A stretch of DNA of 20,706 nt from an uncultured Collinsella sp. (GCA_958424475.1 CATZTY010000002.1:1-20706); one strand, 5' to 3'. Positions 7,416-15,730 are shown, counted from the stretch's first letter. The notes: generated by a model not told the origin, from the sequence alone. Program-made: numbers and translations.

Positions 7416-9328
7416 AAACCAAGATGCTCACAGCGCTCCTATCATCCCTTTTCCTAGCGATCCTCGCATGCCCCGTACTCGCCGCCCCCATCGACATGCT
7501 CGTCGCCGGGTACGGACTCGACGCATCGGCAATTCCCACAACGTTCGACGCGGAGACCGTCCTCGGCTGGTGGCTCTCGGACGGGTTCGTCACCCATCCC
7601 CTCGGGGCTTTGTTCGTCTTCCTCCTTGCACTCTGCGCCTGCGCCCTCATCGCCTACTCAAGCGCCCTCAAATCACGAGCCGAGGACGGCGGCGTGCTCG
7701 GCGACGCCCACGTCAAGACGGGCCGCGAGGTCGTGAAGGGGTCCATGACATGGGGCGGCTCGACGAACCCCTCGTCGCGCGGGTTCGTCTACGGTTTCAC
7801 CAAATATCGCGGTAAGCCCTGCTATTTCTACGAGCCGAAGAAGATGATTTTCGTATCAGGGGCCACTGGGTCAGGTAAATCACGCTTCCTCTACCTCCCC
7901 TCAATCGACCTGCTCAGCTACGGCGACGCCTCCAACGGCTCCGAGCCCGCGACCCTCGTCGTCTCAGACGTGAAGAACGAGCTCATAGAGCTCACGGGCG
8001 ATGAGCTTGCCCGTCGTGGCTACCGCGTCCTCCTGCTCGATACGCAGCACCCCTATCGCGGCCAGAGGTTCAACCCGCTCAAGCAGGTTCTCGACCTCCA
8101 TGCCGAGGGGCGCGACCAAGAGGCCGAGCAGGCGGCGGACGCCATCGCGGAGCTCGTGGTGCAGGATGACGAGAAGGGCAAGGGTTCGCACTGGACGGCA
8201 TCGGCCAGGGGCTTGCTCTCGGCCCTGGTCCTGCTGGTCTCCATGTCTGACGAGTGTCCCGAGGGATCGAGGCACCTCGCGACCGTCTGCGAGGTCTTGG
8301 ACCGTGGCACCGAGGCCGAGGGCGACGACCCGGCCGAGCCTCTGAAGGCCGTCTTCCGCTCCCTGCCGAGCGGTCACCCCGCCAAGGGCAGGGCGTCGCA
8401 GTTCGTCTCCTCGGGCGGCAACGAGCTCAGGAGCATCCTCTCGACGCTCAAGGTGGCACTCCGCCCGTTCTCGTCCGCGCCGGTCGCATGGATGACCTCT
8501 GGCTCCGACATCGACCCGCGAACGGTGCTCACGGAGAAGAGTGCCGTCTTCCTCCACGTGCTCGACGAGGGCTCCCCCTACAACTGCATAGCGGCGATAT
8601 TCCTCTCGCAGCTCTGGGCTTCGGTCCAGGCGGTCGCGGACGTGAACGGCGGAAAACTCCCCCGCCCCGTGCAGATACTCGGCGACGAGTGGGGCAACCT
8701 CCCCCGCGTCGAGTGCCTGCCCGCGCTCCTCAGCCTAGGACGCAGCTACGGTTGTTTCTGGGTCGGCGCGACGCAGGACGTATCCCAGCTCAACAAGTAC
8801 GGCGAGAAAGACGGCCGCAGGAAGATCCTCGCGAACTGCGGCATCAAGGTCGCGATGAAGCTCGCCGAGGAGGAGGACCGCCGGTACTTCACCGAGCTCA
8901 TCGGCAAGACCACGCGCCACACGCAAGGCACGAGCAACGGCAGGGCCGCGTCAGGCACGTCCTCCTCGACGTCCTACAGCGAGAGCGCCGACGACGTGAT
9001 ACACCCCTGGGAGTGGCGCGACATGGCCCCGGACCGGGACGGGATCATCGTCGTGAAGCACGCGGACAACGGTATGCCCGCATGTCGAGCCGGCGTCTTC
9101 CGCTCCCCCGTCACCGACTGCACCAACACGCCCACAAGGGAGCACTTCGACCTCGGGACCCCCGAGCACGAGGCGGAGAACCGTCGCGCCTACCAGCGCC
9201 GCCTCGACGAGTCAGCTGCTGGGAAGATGCGCGAGGAGGCCTCGACCTGGTGCCCAAAGTGGCCCGAGCCGGAGAAGAAGAACGGGAGCAAGCCGGGCGG
9301 CAAATTCAGCGGGCTCTCGCTCGACTAG
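7412..9328 (+). CDS. VirD4/TraG-type coupling protein (T4CP)
   Basis: 638 aa. Two N-terminal hydrophobic segments (7-25 ending in an Ala-rich PVLAA, and about 65-83) anchor it in the membrane. The cytoplasmic ATPase domain has Walker A GATGSGKS at 150-157 and Walker B QILGDEWGN with D425-E426. This protein would deliver the relaxase-DNA complex to a type IV secretion channel. No VirB4, VirB6 or other pore genes are nearby, so a helper conjugative system is needed. The C-terminus is charged and low-complexity (PEPEKKNGSKPGGK). The first hydrophobic segment could be a cleaved signal, which is unusual for T4CPs. Confidence 0.9.
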   Translation: MKTKMLTALLSSLFLAILACPVLAAPIDMLVAGYGLDASAIPTTFDAETVLGWWLSDGFVTHPLGALFVFLLALCACALIAYSSALKSRAEDGGVLGDAHVKTGREVVKGSMTWGGSTNPSSRGFVYGFTKYRGKPCYFYEPKKMIFVSGATGSGKSRFLYLPSIDLLSYGDASNGSEPATLVVSDVKNELIELTGDELARRGYRVLLLDTQHPYRGQRFNPLKQVLDLHAEGRDQEAEQAADAIAELVVQDDEKGKGSHWTASARGLLSALVLLVSMSDECPEGSRHLATVCEVLDRGTEAEGDDPAEPLKAVFRSLPSGHPAKGRASQFVSSGGNELRSILSTLKVALRPFSSAPVAWMTSGSDIDPRTVLTEKSAVFLHVLDEGSPYNCIAAIFLSQLWASVQAVADVNGGKLPRPVQILGDEWGNLPRVECLPALLSLGRSYGCFWVGATQDVSQLNKYGEKDGRRKILANCGIKVAMKLAEEEDRRYFTELIGKTTRHTQGTSNGRAASGTSSSTSYSESADDVIHPWEWRDMAPDRDGIIVVKHADNGMPACRAGVFRSPVTDCTNTPTREHFDLGTPEHEAENRRAYQRRLDESAAGKMREEASTWCPKWPEPEKKNGSKPGGKFSGLSLD

Positions 9329-9338
9329 GGAGGCGACC

Positions 9339-10277
9339 ATGACGGCGATAAAGCAGATGAGCGTCTGCAGCGAGAGGCACCTTTCCCGCCTCAGGGACTA
9401 CCTCTCCTGGGACCGCGACAAGGCGCTCGCCCACGGCACGCAGAACATTATCGACGATGACCGCTGGTTTCAGGAGATGGCGGACACGAGGGCGGCCATG
9501 GGTCACGACAGGCCCGGCAAGGCCGGTGCCAAGTGTACCTACATGCAGCACCAGATACTCGGGTTCCTCCCAGACGAGTGCGACCTCAACGGCGGGAAGA
9601 TGACGCCGGAGCTGTGCATGCGCTATGCGAGGGAGTACGTGGCCGAGCGCTACCCCAACCAGGAAGTCGTGATGGTGCTGCACCGCGAGCGCTGCCGCGC
9701 GGACGCCACCGACCGCTACGCCGTGCACCTCGGCATCAACCGCAGTGATCTGGAAACCGGCCGAAGGCTCGACGAGGGCCCCGCCCGAAAGGCGGCGGCA
9801 TCACGCGTGAAGACCGTCCGTACCCTGGACGAAAGGTACGGCCTCAGGCAGCTTGAGCGCGGCAAGGCCAACTCGCGCGTCCACGCGAGGCAACCCGGCA
9901 CGGAAGAGCGCGACATGGCCCGAAAGGGACAGGCCGAGCGCTCGGAGAACGCCCGCGTCCGCGTCGCGGTCGCCCGCCGAATCGAGGAGGTCGGGCGCAT
10001 GCGCGACTGCCCCGACCGGATGGGCGAGCTTGAGCGGCGGCTCAAGCGGGACGGCATCGAGCTCGCCAGGTCGAAGGGCGGGAGCCTCCAGTACCGCTTC
10101 CCTTCGAAGTCTCTCGGGGGCATGAGGAAGGTCAACGGCGGAAGGCTCGGCTTTGCCGTCGACCGCTCGACTGGCATCGCCGTCCGCTTCACGCTGCGCG
10201 GGATAGCGACGGCGATGCGGGCGTTCTGGGAGCTTGAGCGCAGGGCGCTGGAGAACCAGAACGGCCGAGACGACTGA
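9339..10277 (+). CDS. mobA: MobA-type relaxase (single-domain mobilization nuclease)
   Basis: 312 aa, ATG 9339 behind GGGAGG, 10 nt after the T4CP stop. The relaxase fold is visible: Y21 in DYLSWDRDKA as candidate nucleophile, a HQILGF strand near 71-76, VVMVLHRE (H115), and YAVHLGINRSDLETGRRL with H130 and N134, matching the HxHxxxN metal motif except that the first His is replaced by Tyr. The C-terminal half is very basic. It should nick oriT and pilot the strand. It is shorter than most MobA proteins, and the altered third motif deserves a check. A strong terminator follows. Confidence 0.75.
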   Translation: MTAIKQMSVCSERHLSRLRDYLSWDRDKALAHGTQNIIDDDRWFQEMADTRAAMGHDRPGKAGAKCTYMQHQILGFLPDECDLNGGKMTPELCMRYAREYVAERYPNQEVVMVLHRERCRADATDRYAVHLGINRSDLETGRRLDEGPARKAAASRVKTVRTLDERYGLRQLERGKANSRVHARQPGTEERDMARKGQAERSENARVRVAVARRIEEVGRMRDCPDRMGELERRLKRDGIELARSKGGSLQYRFPSKSLGGMRKVNGGRLGFAVDRSTGIAVRFTLRGIATAMRAFWELERRALENQNGRDD

Positions 10278-10283
10278 GCATTT

Positions 10284-10320
10284 GGGCCGGGACGCAACAG
10301 GCGTCCCGGCCCCTTCTTTT
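10284..10320 (+). terminator. Rho-independent terminator of the mobility operon
   Basis: Perfect 12-bp GC-rich stem (10284-10295 with 10301-10312) with a 5-nt loop, followed by CTTCTTTT. It lies 7 nt after the relaxase stop and closes the plus-strand operon that begins at 5944. Confidence 0.9.
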
Positions 10321-10357
10321 GCCCTTCGGTGAGAGCGACCTCGGAGCGGTTCGCCGT

Positions 10358-10439
10358 CCCGCCGCAGGCGGGCAAGATGATTCCGTGCAACGGAATCCAT
10401 ATCTTGCCTGCACGGAGCGAGCCGGTTGCCCAAGGCAAC
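10358..10439. other. oriT: Candidate origin of transfer (oriT)
   Basis: A long inverted repeat at 10371-10408 pairs GGCAAGAT with ATCTTGCC and GATTCCGT with ACGGAATC, with a 3-nt loop and a 3-nt bulge. The right arm contains TATCTTG|CC, similar to the (C/T)ATCCTG nic core of IncP-type plasmids. Small hairpins flank it (10358-10372, CCCGCC/GGCGGG; 10425-10439, GTTGCC/GGCAAC). It sits just downstream of the relaxase gene, the usual place. The nick site is inferred. Confidence 0.55.
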
Positions 10440-10810
10440 GCGAGCCCGGGCAGGTGAGCGCCGGTTGAACCGACGCCGAGGAGACGCGACCCTGGGGAGC
10501 GTCGCACGACGGCGCTCGGCGACCCGGCGCGAGAGGCCCAGCCCGGCGACCACGGCGGAGCGATGGCGACTTCTGGAAGCCATCGAGCGCAGCCGTTCGG
10601 CGGGCTGGGCCGGCGTGAGCGGAGGCGGACGAAACGCGACCCTGGGGAGCGTTGCCAGGGAGCCGCAGCGAGAGTGACGCCGTGCGTCGCGGGGGTCCCG
10701 CCCATAAGCGGGACCCATCGGCCGCAAGGCCGATTGCCGCGCCTCGGCCCTCTCGGCCTGCGCGTCGGGGAGGAGTCGGCAGTAACCTCTCCCCGATCCA
10801 CAACGGAGAC
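10440..10810. other. GC-rich non-coding region with direct repeats and hairpins
   Basis: No credible gene: open frames on both strands here are Arg/Pro/Gly-rich and start without RBS. A 19-bp direct repeat (ACGCGACCCTGGGGAGCGT) occurs at 10484-10502 and 10634-10652. Two adjacent perfect hairpins lie at 10693-10716 (9 bp) and 10717-10734 (7 bp, GCAA loop). It may belong to an extended oriT or a replication origin, or hold a structured RNA. Confidence 0.55.
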
Positions 10811-12580
10811 CTAAAGCCGCTCGTACGCCCCCTTCACCAGCTCGCCCATAAGCTGCCTTCGCTTGCCTAGGAACTCCTCGTAATCGAGGTCCTCAAACCC
10901 AACAGGCAGGGCATGCTCCTCGCAGTTGCGGCGATACTCGTCCTCCCCCAGCGCGGCGCGATACCTACGAACGTACTCATTCGGGGCGTCATCCGAGATG
11001 TAGATGTTGTTCTGGTAGTCAACAAGGGTGAAGTTGCCTCGGTTGCTGCGCTGTGAAAGGTAGCCCTTGGCCTTCAGGTAGTTATCTGGGAACAGATGGT
11101 GCTTGTCCAGGGCCTTTTTGGAACCTGATGAGCCGGTAAGCAGCAGTTGAGAAAGAGGGGCCGTGCTGAACAGCGCCTTGGCACCGAGCACGACCTGAGC
11201 CGCGACGAAGCCCCACCAGGTCGGGCCCGTCGCCTCGTTTGCGTCGAGGGAGCTGGGCAGCGTGATGGAGAAATAATCGTCCGTCATGATGGCGGCGAGC
11301 CTACGGTCGAAGTACGCCCGGAACTCATCGGCGGTCTCAAGGCGCGAGACGTCGTTAAGCTGCTGCTCGAACTCGGATTCGAAGGACCCCACATAGAGCC
11401 CCGTTATGGCTGCGGCGAAATACCAGCGCCGCACGAGCCCGCGCACAGCCAGTGGCTCCATGTCGAACTCATAGCGCCCGATAAGGTAGAACGCATAGCA
11501 GAACATGAGCGCGTTGCCCGACCCCACCTGGTCAGAGCAGACGTAGCCCGCCTCCGCCAGCGTGTTGATGAAGGCATGCCAGTTGTTCAAGTCAAGCACG
11601 AGATCGAGGGCGCGACCGAACGTGGCAAAGTTCTCAGCTCGCGTCTCAGGCGTCGTTTCCTTTGTCTTGAGATCTCGCCCGCGAAGAATCTGGTAGGCAT
11701 AACGCAGGCGACCCCTCTTGAACCCCACGCCCACCGTGGCGCGAATGATATGCGTCGGCGAGACGGTCATGAGCGGGTTGTACGAGGTGCCCTTTGCGGG
11801 CGCATGGCTCATGGCGCAGAACTCCTCTATACGCTCCCTCATGGCAGGTTCGTAGACCGAAAGCAGGGTCATGATGAAGTCATCCTGCTTAAGCGCCTGC
11901 CCTTGCGAGTTCACACGCACAAAGATGTCCGATACGGTCTCCTCGTCAGCCGATTCGGAAATCTCCAGCGTCGGCAGAAGATAACGCTCAAGCCCGAGTA
12001 ATGCGTTGAGCCCGCTCTCGACGGCATCCTCGCCGTCATCGTCGAGTTCGGGTTCTCCCTTTTTGGCATTCGCCTCGTTAAGGCGCTTGATGAACGCCCT
12101 GCGATAGGCGCTCAGCTTGTTGTCGTGGTTCGCCGCGAAGGCCTCGGATACGTCCGGCACATAGCGCGAATCCTTCTCGGTCGAGGCGTCGGCATTCTTG
12201 AATGAGCGTGCGATGGGGTCGTAGGCGACCTTCACCGTACGCTCCCTGAAGTTCTTGTCTCGCACGGACACGCCGTACAGGGAGCTCAGAAGGGCAGTGA
12301 GTCTCTGCTGTCCGTCGATGACAAGGGACTTGGGGACGGCATACACCTTTTGGTTCGAGCCTATGGCAGACTTCTTGCCCGCGTTGTCGCTCGGAGAGTC
12401 CCACAGCATCACATAGCCAATAGGGTATCCGCGGAGCATGGAATCAAGCAGGTCGCGGACCTTTTCGTTGCCCCACACGAAGGGTCGTTGCAGGTCGGGC
12501 AGACCGATCTTGCCCGTCTGAACGTCCTTCAGGATGTTACCAACCTCCAGCGATATGGGGTTATAGATGGAATTTGGCAC
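10811..12580 (-). CDS. DUF262 / HNH (GmrSD, SspE-like) defence protein
   Basis: 589 aa from GTG 12580, which overlaps the stop of the upstream methyltransferase gene by one base (TAGTG). The DUF262 N-terminal domain is clear: LPDLQRPFVWGNEKVRDLLDSM near 27-48 and VIDGQQRLTAL at 87-97, the ParB/sulfiredoxin-like NTP-binding motif. The C-terminal part has an HNH-type (DUF1524-like) nuclease motif: DKHHLFP with H494-H495, then N516 and N524-N525. In known proteins this pair of domains makes NTP-dependent nucleases that attack modified DNA (GmrSD, BrxU) or unmodified DNA (SspE). Coupling to a restriction-methyltransferase suggests a second effector of the same defence locus. Both domains look intact. 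Confidence 0.85.
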   Translation of the reverse strand: MPNSIYNPISLEVGNILKDVQTGKIGLPDLQRPFVWGNEKVRDLLDSMLRGYPIGYVMLWDSPSDNAGKKSAIGSNQKVYAVPKSLVIDGQQRLTALLSSLYGVSVRDKNFRERTVKVAYDPIARSFKNADASTEKDSRYVPDVSEAFAANHDNKLSAYRRAFIKRLNEANAKKGEPELDDDGEDAVESGLNALLGLERYLLPTLEISESADEETVSDIFVRVNSQGQALKQDDFIMTLLSVYEPAMRERIEEFCAMSHAPAKGTSYNPLMTVSPTHIIRATVGVGFKRGRLRYAYQILRGRDLKTKETTPETRAENFATFGRALDLVLDLNNWHAFINTLAEAGYVCSDQVGSGNALMFCYAFYLIGRYEFDMEPLAVRGLVRRWYFAAAITGLYVGSFESEFEQQLNDVSRLETADEFRAYFDRRLAAIMTDDYFSITLPSSLDANEATGPTWWGFVAAQVVLGAKALFSTAPLSQLLLTGSSGSKKALDKHHLFPDNYLKAKGYLSQRSNRGNFTLVDYQNNIYISDDAPNEYVRRYRAALGEDEYRRNCEEHALPVGFEDLDYEEFLGKRRQLMGELVKGAYERL

Positions 12581-15408
12581 TATAGTTCACCGACCTTCTT
12601 GGCGTACAGGTTGAAAAGATGGGCGACTATCTTCTCCTCGTCCCCACCGAAGTCGACGCCATAGGCAGCTTCGACAGCAGCATCGAGCGCCTTATGCGCA
12701 GACATCAGCTCGGGGAAGAACGTTTCGTTCTTGGGATCGTACATGTCCGCGAGCGTCGCACCTTCTTGGGCATCCCGGGCGTCGAGCACGGCTTGGGCGC
12801 AACGCTCAACTTCTTCGCGTTGGGATTCCGTGGGCTCGGGCCAGACGAAGTTGTTGTAATCAATATTGGCCGAATACTGGTAATCGTCCTTCAATCTTCC
12901 GGTTACGATCCTAACCCATGCATTATGGAATTGAGATTGCAGAATGCCATAGTGATAGAGAGAGGCATTAGGTATCAATCTAACCTTGTTGCTGCAAAAT
13001 ATCTCTGGACCAACAAAGCCCATTGGAACACGTTTCCTTCTGCTTGAAGACACCTCTGGGATGATGATGGAACTTCCCTCGGGCATGTTCTCAACGTGAA
13101 ATCTCGTTGGCTTATCTGCTATTTTCCGGGTTCCAGCGCTTTTACTTGCAAGCCTGTATTCACGAACCTGTTCTACTCTCTTTCTGCACTCAGGAAGCTG
13201 CTTTAGATCTGAGAAGGTTGCCTCCCCAAGCCACAGGCACCAGCGGTGATAGCCATGAATGAACTCTTTTGATCCAAGCCATGGATGGAAGAAGCCTTCG
13301 GCCTTTGGCTCTTTCTTCAGGAAATCGTCTTTCTCCTCATCGGTAAACAGGTAGAATCCCCCATCAATAGGTTTATTTCCGATGCCCATTTCCGGAACAT
13401 CACAAATAGGCTTGCTGCGGCTGTAGATGAATACATCAGGGGCGTCTTTCAGATACGCATTGATTCGAGCCGTGGGAATCTGTTCTTCGTCGCTGTCCGG
13501 GGTCGCGTGGTAGAAGAGCGTCTTGGTCCCCGACTCGCGGGAGAACCCGACGATGACACAGAACACGTGCGCCTTGTCCGCAGCCTCGTTGTCCCACCTG
13601 AACGTGTTGTGCGCGAAGTCGATGTGGATACCCAGGTCGTACAGGGGTTTCCAGAGGTTGGCGACCTGCTCGCCCTGACATATCGAGTTGGTAGAGACCA
13701 GGGCGCAGCGCGTGCGCTTTCCCTGCGTGAACCTCGCGGCCTTCATGTACCAGGCCCCGCAGTAGTCGATGTTGCCCGCGTTCTTCGCTCCATCGAAGAC
13801 CTCAAGGAGCTCTGCCTTCTGCTCCTTGGATTGGTTGCGAGCACCCAGGAACGGCGGGTTGCCCACAAGATAAGTAAGGTCATCGGGGAACACCTCGGAC
13901 CAATCGGTCTTGAGGGCGTTGCCCTCATGGAGGTTGCTGAGGCTCCTGAGCGGCAGGAAGTCGAAGTCATAACCGACGTATATCTCCTGCGTCTTTCGGA
14001 GCATCTGCTCCTCGGTGATCCAAAGGGCGGTCTTGGCGACCGAGACGGCGAAGTCGTTTATCTCGATGCCGTACAGTTGATCGAGAGATACGCGGACGGG
14101 GCTGTCCTGCGCAATGACGAGGGACGTCTGCCCCGCGTTGCCGGTCTCCTCGCTGAGCTCGTCCTCGATGATTCGGTTCTCGATGGTGCGCAGCTGCCGG
14201 TACGCCTCGGTAAGGAAGTTGCCCGAGCCGCACGCGGGGTCACCGATGGTGATGGAGGCAACCTTGTCGTGCAGCCTCGCCAGGGCCTGCTTGCGTTTCG
14301 TCGCCGTCCTCTCGCCCTCGGCCTCGTGCAGCTCGTCCCACAGCTCGTCGAGGAAGAGCGGCTTGAGGCAGCGCTCGATGTTCTCCACGCTCGTGTAGTG
14401 CATGCCCCCGGCATGGCGGGTCTCGGGGTTCAGCGTCCCCTCGAACACGCCGCCAAAGATGACGCCCGAGATCTCACGCCAATCGAAGTCCTGGGACGCG
14501 TCGGTGATGGCCTCGAGAATCTCCGGGGTCATCTGCGGGACGATGATGGAGGAGTCGGCGAACAGACCGCCGTTCACGTACGGGAAGGCCGCGAGGTCCT
14601 CGTCCATGTACTCGTCCCGCTTGTCCAGGGGCGTGTCGATCGCCTCGAACAGGTCCACCAGCTTGCGGCGAAGCTTGGCAGGGTCACCCTCGCAGTACCT
14701 ACCGAACGCCTGGTGCGATTGCAGGAGGTCGGCGTCCTCGGCGTAAAGCAGGAAGATGATTCGGGTGATGAGCACGTTGAGCGAGCGCTGCTCCTCCTGC
14801 GCGCGCTCGTCCTTCTCCTCGATGTGGTGGTACTGCTTGGCGAGGGCATCGTAGAGCCTGGAGACGTAGGCCCCGGCCTCGATGGAGAGCTGCTGCTCCT
14901 TGTGCAGGCGGCTCGTCTCGTTGGAGGTCAGGAAGGAGAGAAGGTACAGGCTGTCCTGGAGCTCTTCGAGGGAGAACTCCTGCACGGTGTCCTCGGGCCG
15001 CTCGTTGTCGAGGTCGTAGAGGCGGAAGGTCCCGAAGTTGCACGTCATCACCCAGCGGGGGCGCTCGGAGTACGGCAGGTGCCGCGCGTACCACATGGCC
15101 TGCTGGAGCGGCGTCTCCATGCCGCCGTTTCTGGGCTCGGGTTTGTCGAGGTCGATACCCCACGACTTCTGCTCACACAGGAAGTTGTGGTCGGAGACGA
15201 ACACGTCGATGCGGCGGCCTCTCACCTTCCGCTCGAAGTCGACGAAGCTGTCTATGGTGTTGGACGGGATGCCCAGGACGTTGATGAGCAGATCTACCCA
15301 GAACTTTTGCGTGTCCTGCTGCTCGTTGTTGGAGCCCGCGGGGATGGCGGCAAGGCGCTTCTGCCACCGCTTGACGAACTCCTTTGCCTCTTTCTTGCTG
15401 GCAGGCAT
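12580..15408 (-). CDS. MmeI-like restriction-methyltransferase (type IIL/IIG)
   Basis: 942 aa; MmeI itself is ~919. The ATG at 15408 has GGAGGT 5 nt upstream. Domains: N-terminal nuclease with RRID (D68) and E79-Q80-K81, the D...EXK layout of MmeI; helical spacer (~150-330); GGMHYTSVENI at 334-344 leading into an N6-adenine methyltransferase with motif I DPACGSGNF at 390-398 and motif IV NPPF at 517-520; target-recognition domain ~650-840; C-terminal helical domain (YDPKNETFFPELMSAHKALD). It should methylate one strand of its site and cut about 20 bp away in one polypeptide. The TRD-coding stretch is much more AT-rich than the rest, a sign of TRD exchange. It heads a two-gene operon with the DUF262 protein. 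Confidence 0.88.
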   Translation of the reverse strand: MPASKKEAKEFVKRWQKRLAAIPAGSNNEQQDTQKFWVDLLINVLGIPSNTIDSFVDFERKVRGRRIDVFVSDHNFLCEQKSWGIDLDKPEPRNGGMETPLQQAMWYARHLPYSERPRWVMTCNFGTFRLYDLDNERPEDTVQEFSLEELQDSLYLLSFLTSNETSRLHKEQQLSIEAGAYVSRLYDALAKQYHHIEEKDERAQEEQRSLNVLITRIIFLLYAEDADLLQSHQAFGRYCEGDPAKLRRKLVDLFEAIDTPLDKRDEYMDEDLAAFPYVNGGLFADSSIIVPQMTPEILEAITDASQDFDWREISGVIFGGVFEGTLNPETRHAGGMHYTSVENIERCLKPLFLDELWDELHEAEGERTATKRKQALARLHDKVASITIGDPACGSGNFLTEAYRQLRTIENRIIEDELSEETGNAGQTSLVIAQDSPVRVSLDQLYGIEINDFAVSVAKTALWITEEQMLRKTQEIYVGYDFDFLPLRSLSNLHEGNALKTDWSEVFPDDLTYLVGNPPFLGARNQSKEQKAELLEVFDGAKNAGNIDYCGAWYMKAARFTQGKRTRCALVSTNSICQGEQVANLWKPLYDLGIHIDFAHNTFRWDNEAADKAHVFCVIVGFSRESGTKTLFYHATPDSDEEQIPTARINAYLKDAPDVFIYSRSKPICDVPEMGIGNKPIDGGFYLFTDEEKDDFLKKEPKAEGFFHPWLGSKEFIHGYHRWCLWLGEATFSDLKQLPECRKRVEQVREYRLASKSAGTRKIADKPTRFHVENMPEGSSIIIPEVSSSRRKRVPMGFVGPEIFCSNKVRLIPNASLYHYGILQSQFHNAWVRIVTGRLKDDYQYSANIDYNNFVWPEPTESQREEVERCAQAVLDARDAQEGATLADMYDPKNETFFPELMSAHKALDAAVEAAYGVDFGGDEEKIVAHLFNLYAKKVGEL

Positions 15409-15442
15409 ACCGGACCTCCTGCGTCGTTGTCACTTTCGGACA

Positions 15443-15470
15443 ATTTTAAGGGGTAAAAGCCCTCTTCCAA
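15443..15470 (-). promoter_or_regulatory. Candidate promoter of the MmeI-like/DUF262 operon
   Basis: On the minus strand, TTGGAA (15465-15470) and TAAAAT (15443-15448) are separated by 16 nt, which would start transcription about 28 nt before the ATG at 15408. The -35 lies inside a small GGAAGGGC hairpin region next to the 170-bp repeat, so the repeat may affect this promoter. Confidence 0.45.
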
Positions 15471-15479
15471 GCGGAAGGG

Positions 15480-15649
15480 CGAGTTTTCAACGGTCCACGG
15501 TGTCGCAGGGTCCCAGGCGAAACCTGAAGACGCCGGGGGCTGTTGGAAACTCGCCCATCTCACAGCAACGTCACCCTAGGTTTTCAACGCTTTCCATGGC
15601 CGAAGGGCTTCTTATAAGCCCGTAGGCTGTGGGAAGGGTTGGAAACCGG
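15480..15649 (+). repeat. 170-bp structured repeat, copy 2 (right end of element 1)
   Basis: Same length and stem layout as 3041-3210. Stem 1 extends to 15 bp (15477-15491 with 15542-15556) and stem 2 is 15579-15588 with 15638-15647. In stem 2 a base differs from copy 1 (A to G) but still pairs as G-U on the plus strand. The apical part of hairpin 2 differs, here GGGCTT/AAGCCC around 15605-15620. Best conserved: GCCGGGGGCTGTTGGAAAC and CCCATCTCACAGCAACGTCA. Function unknown. Confidence 0.75.
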
Positions 15650-15679
15650 ACTTTGGGCATAGCCCTTCACAAAAAAACT

Positions 15680-15698
15680 TTCTACCCAAATTCTACCC
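15680..15698 (+). repeat. Arm-type integrase sites, right end of element 1
   Basis: Two TTCTACCC octamers 11 bp apart (15680-15687, 15691-15698). The 23-bp context differs at one base from 3501-3523 in the integrase leader. Matching direct repeats at both ends, inside the core sites, are what the N-terminal arm-binding domain of a tyrosine integrase would need. Confidence 0.65.
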
Positions 15699-15730
15699 AA
15701 CTGACGTTAACGATGCCCTTATATAAGAAA

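Noticed and set aside
8254..9342. 362-aa Arg-rich frame on the plus strand
   Set aside because: An alternative-frame shadow of the coupling protein, whose Walker motifs and coupling to neighbours are clear.
5944..10277. Complete conjugative element (ICE)
   Set aside because: Relaxase, MobC and coupling protein are present, but no VirB4-like ATPase or channel proteins, so mobilizable is the better term.
9716..10801. 361-aa and overlapping frames on the minus strand over the relaxase end and the intergenic region
   Set aside because: Arg/Pro/Ser-rich products from GC-rich DNA; they run antisense to the relaxase and through the terminator and oriT candidate.
13285..15456. 723-aa open frame on the plus strand
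   Set aside because: It is the antisense shadow of the MmeI-like gene: high-GC codon bias keeps it open, the product is Val/Leu/Arg/Gly-rich without any domain, and there is no RBS.
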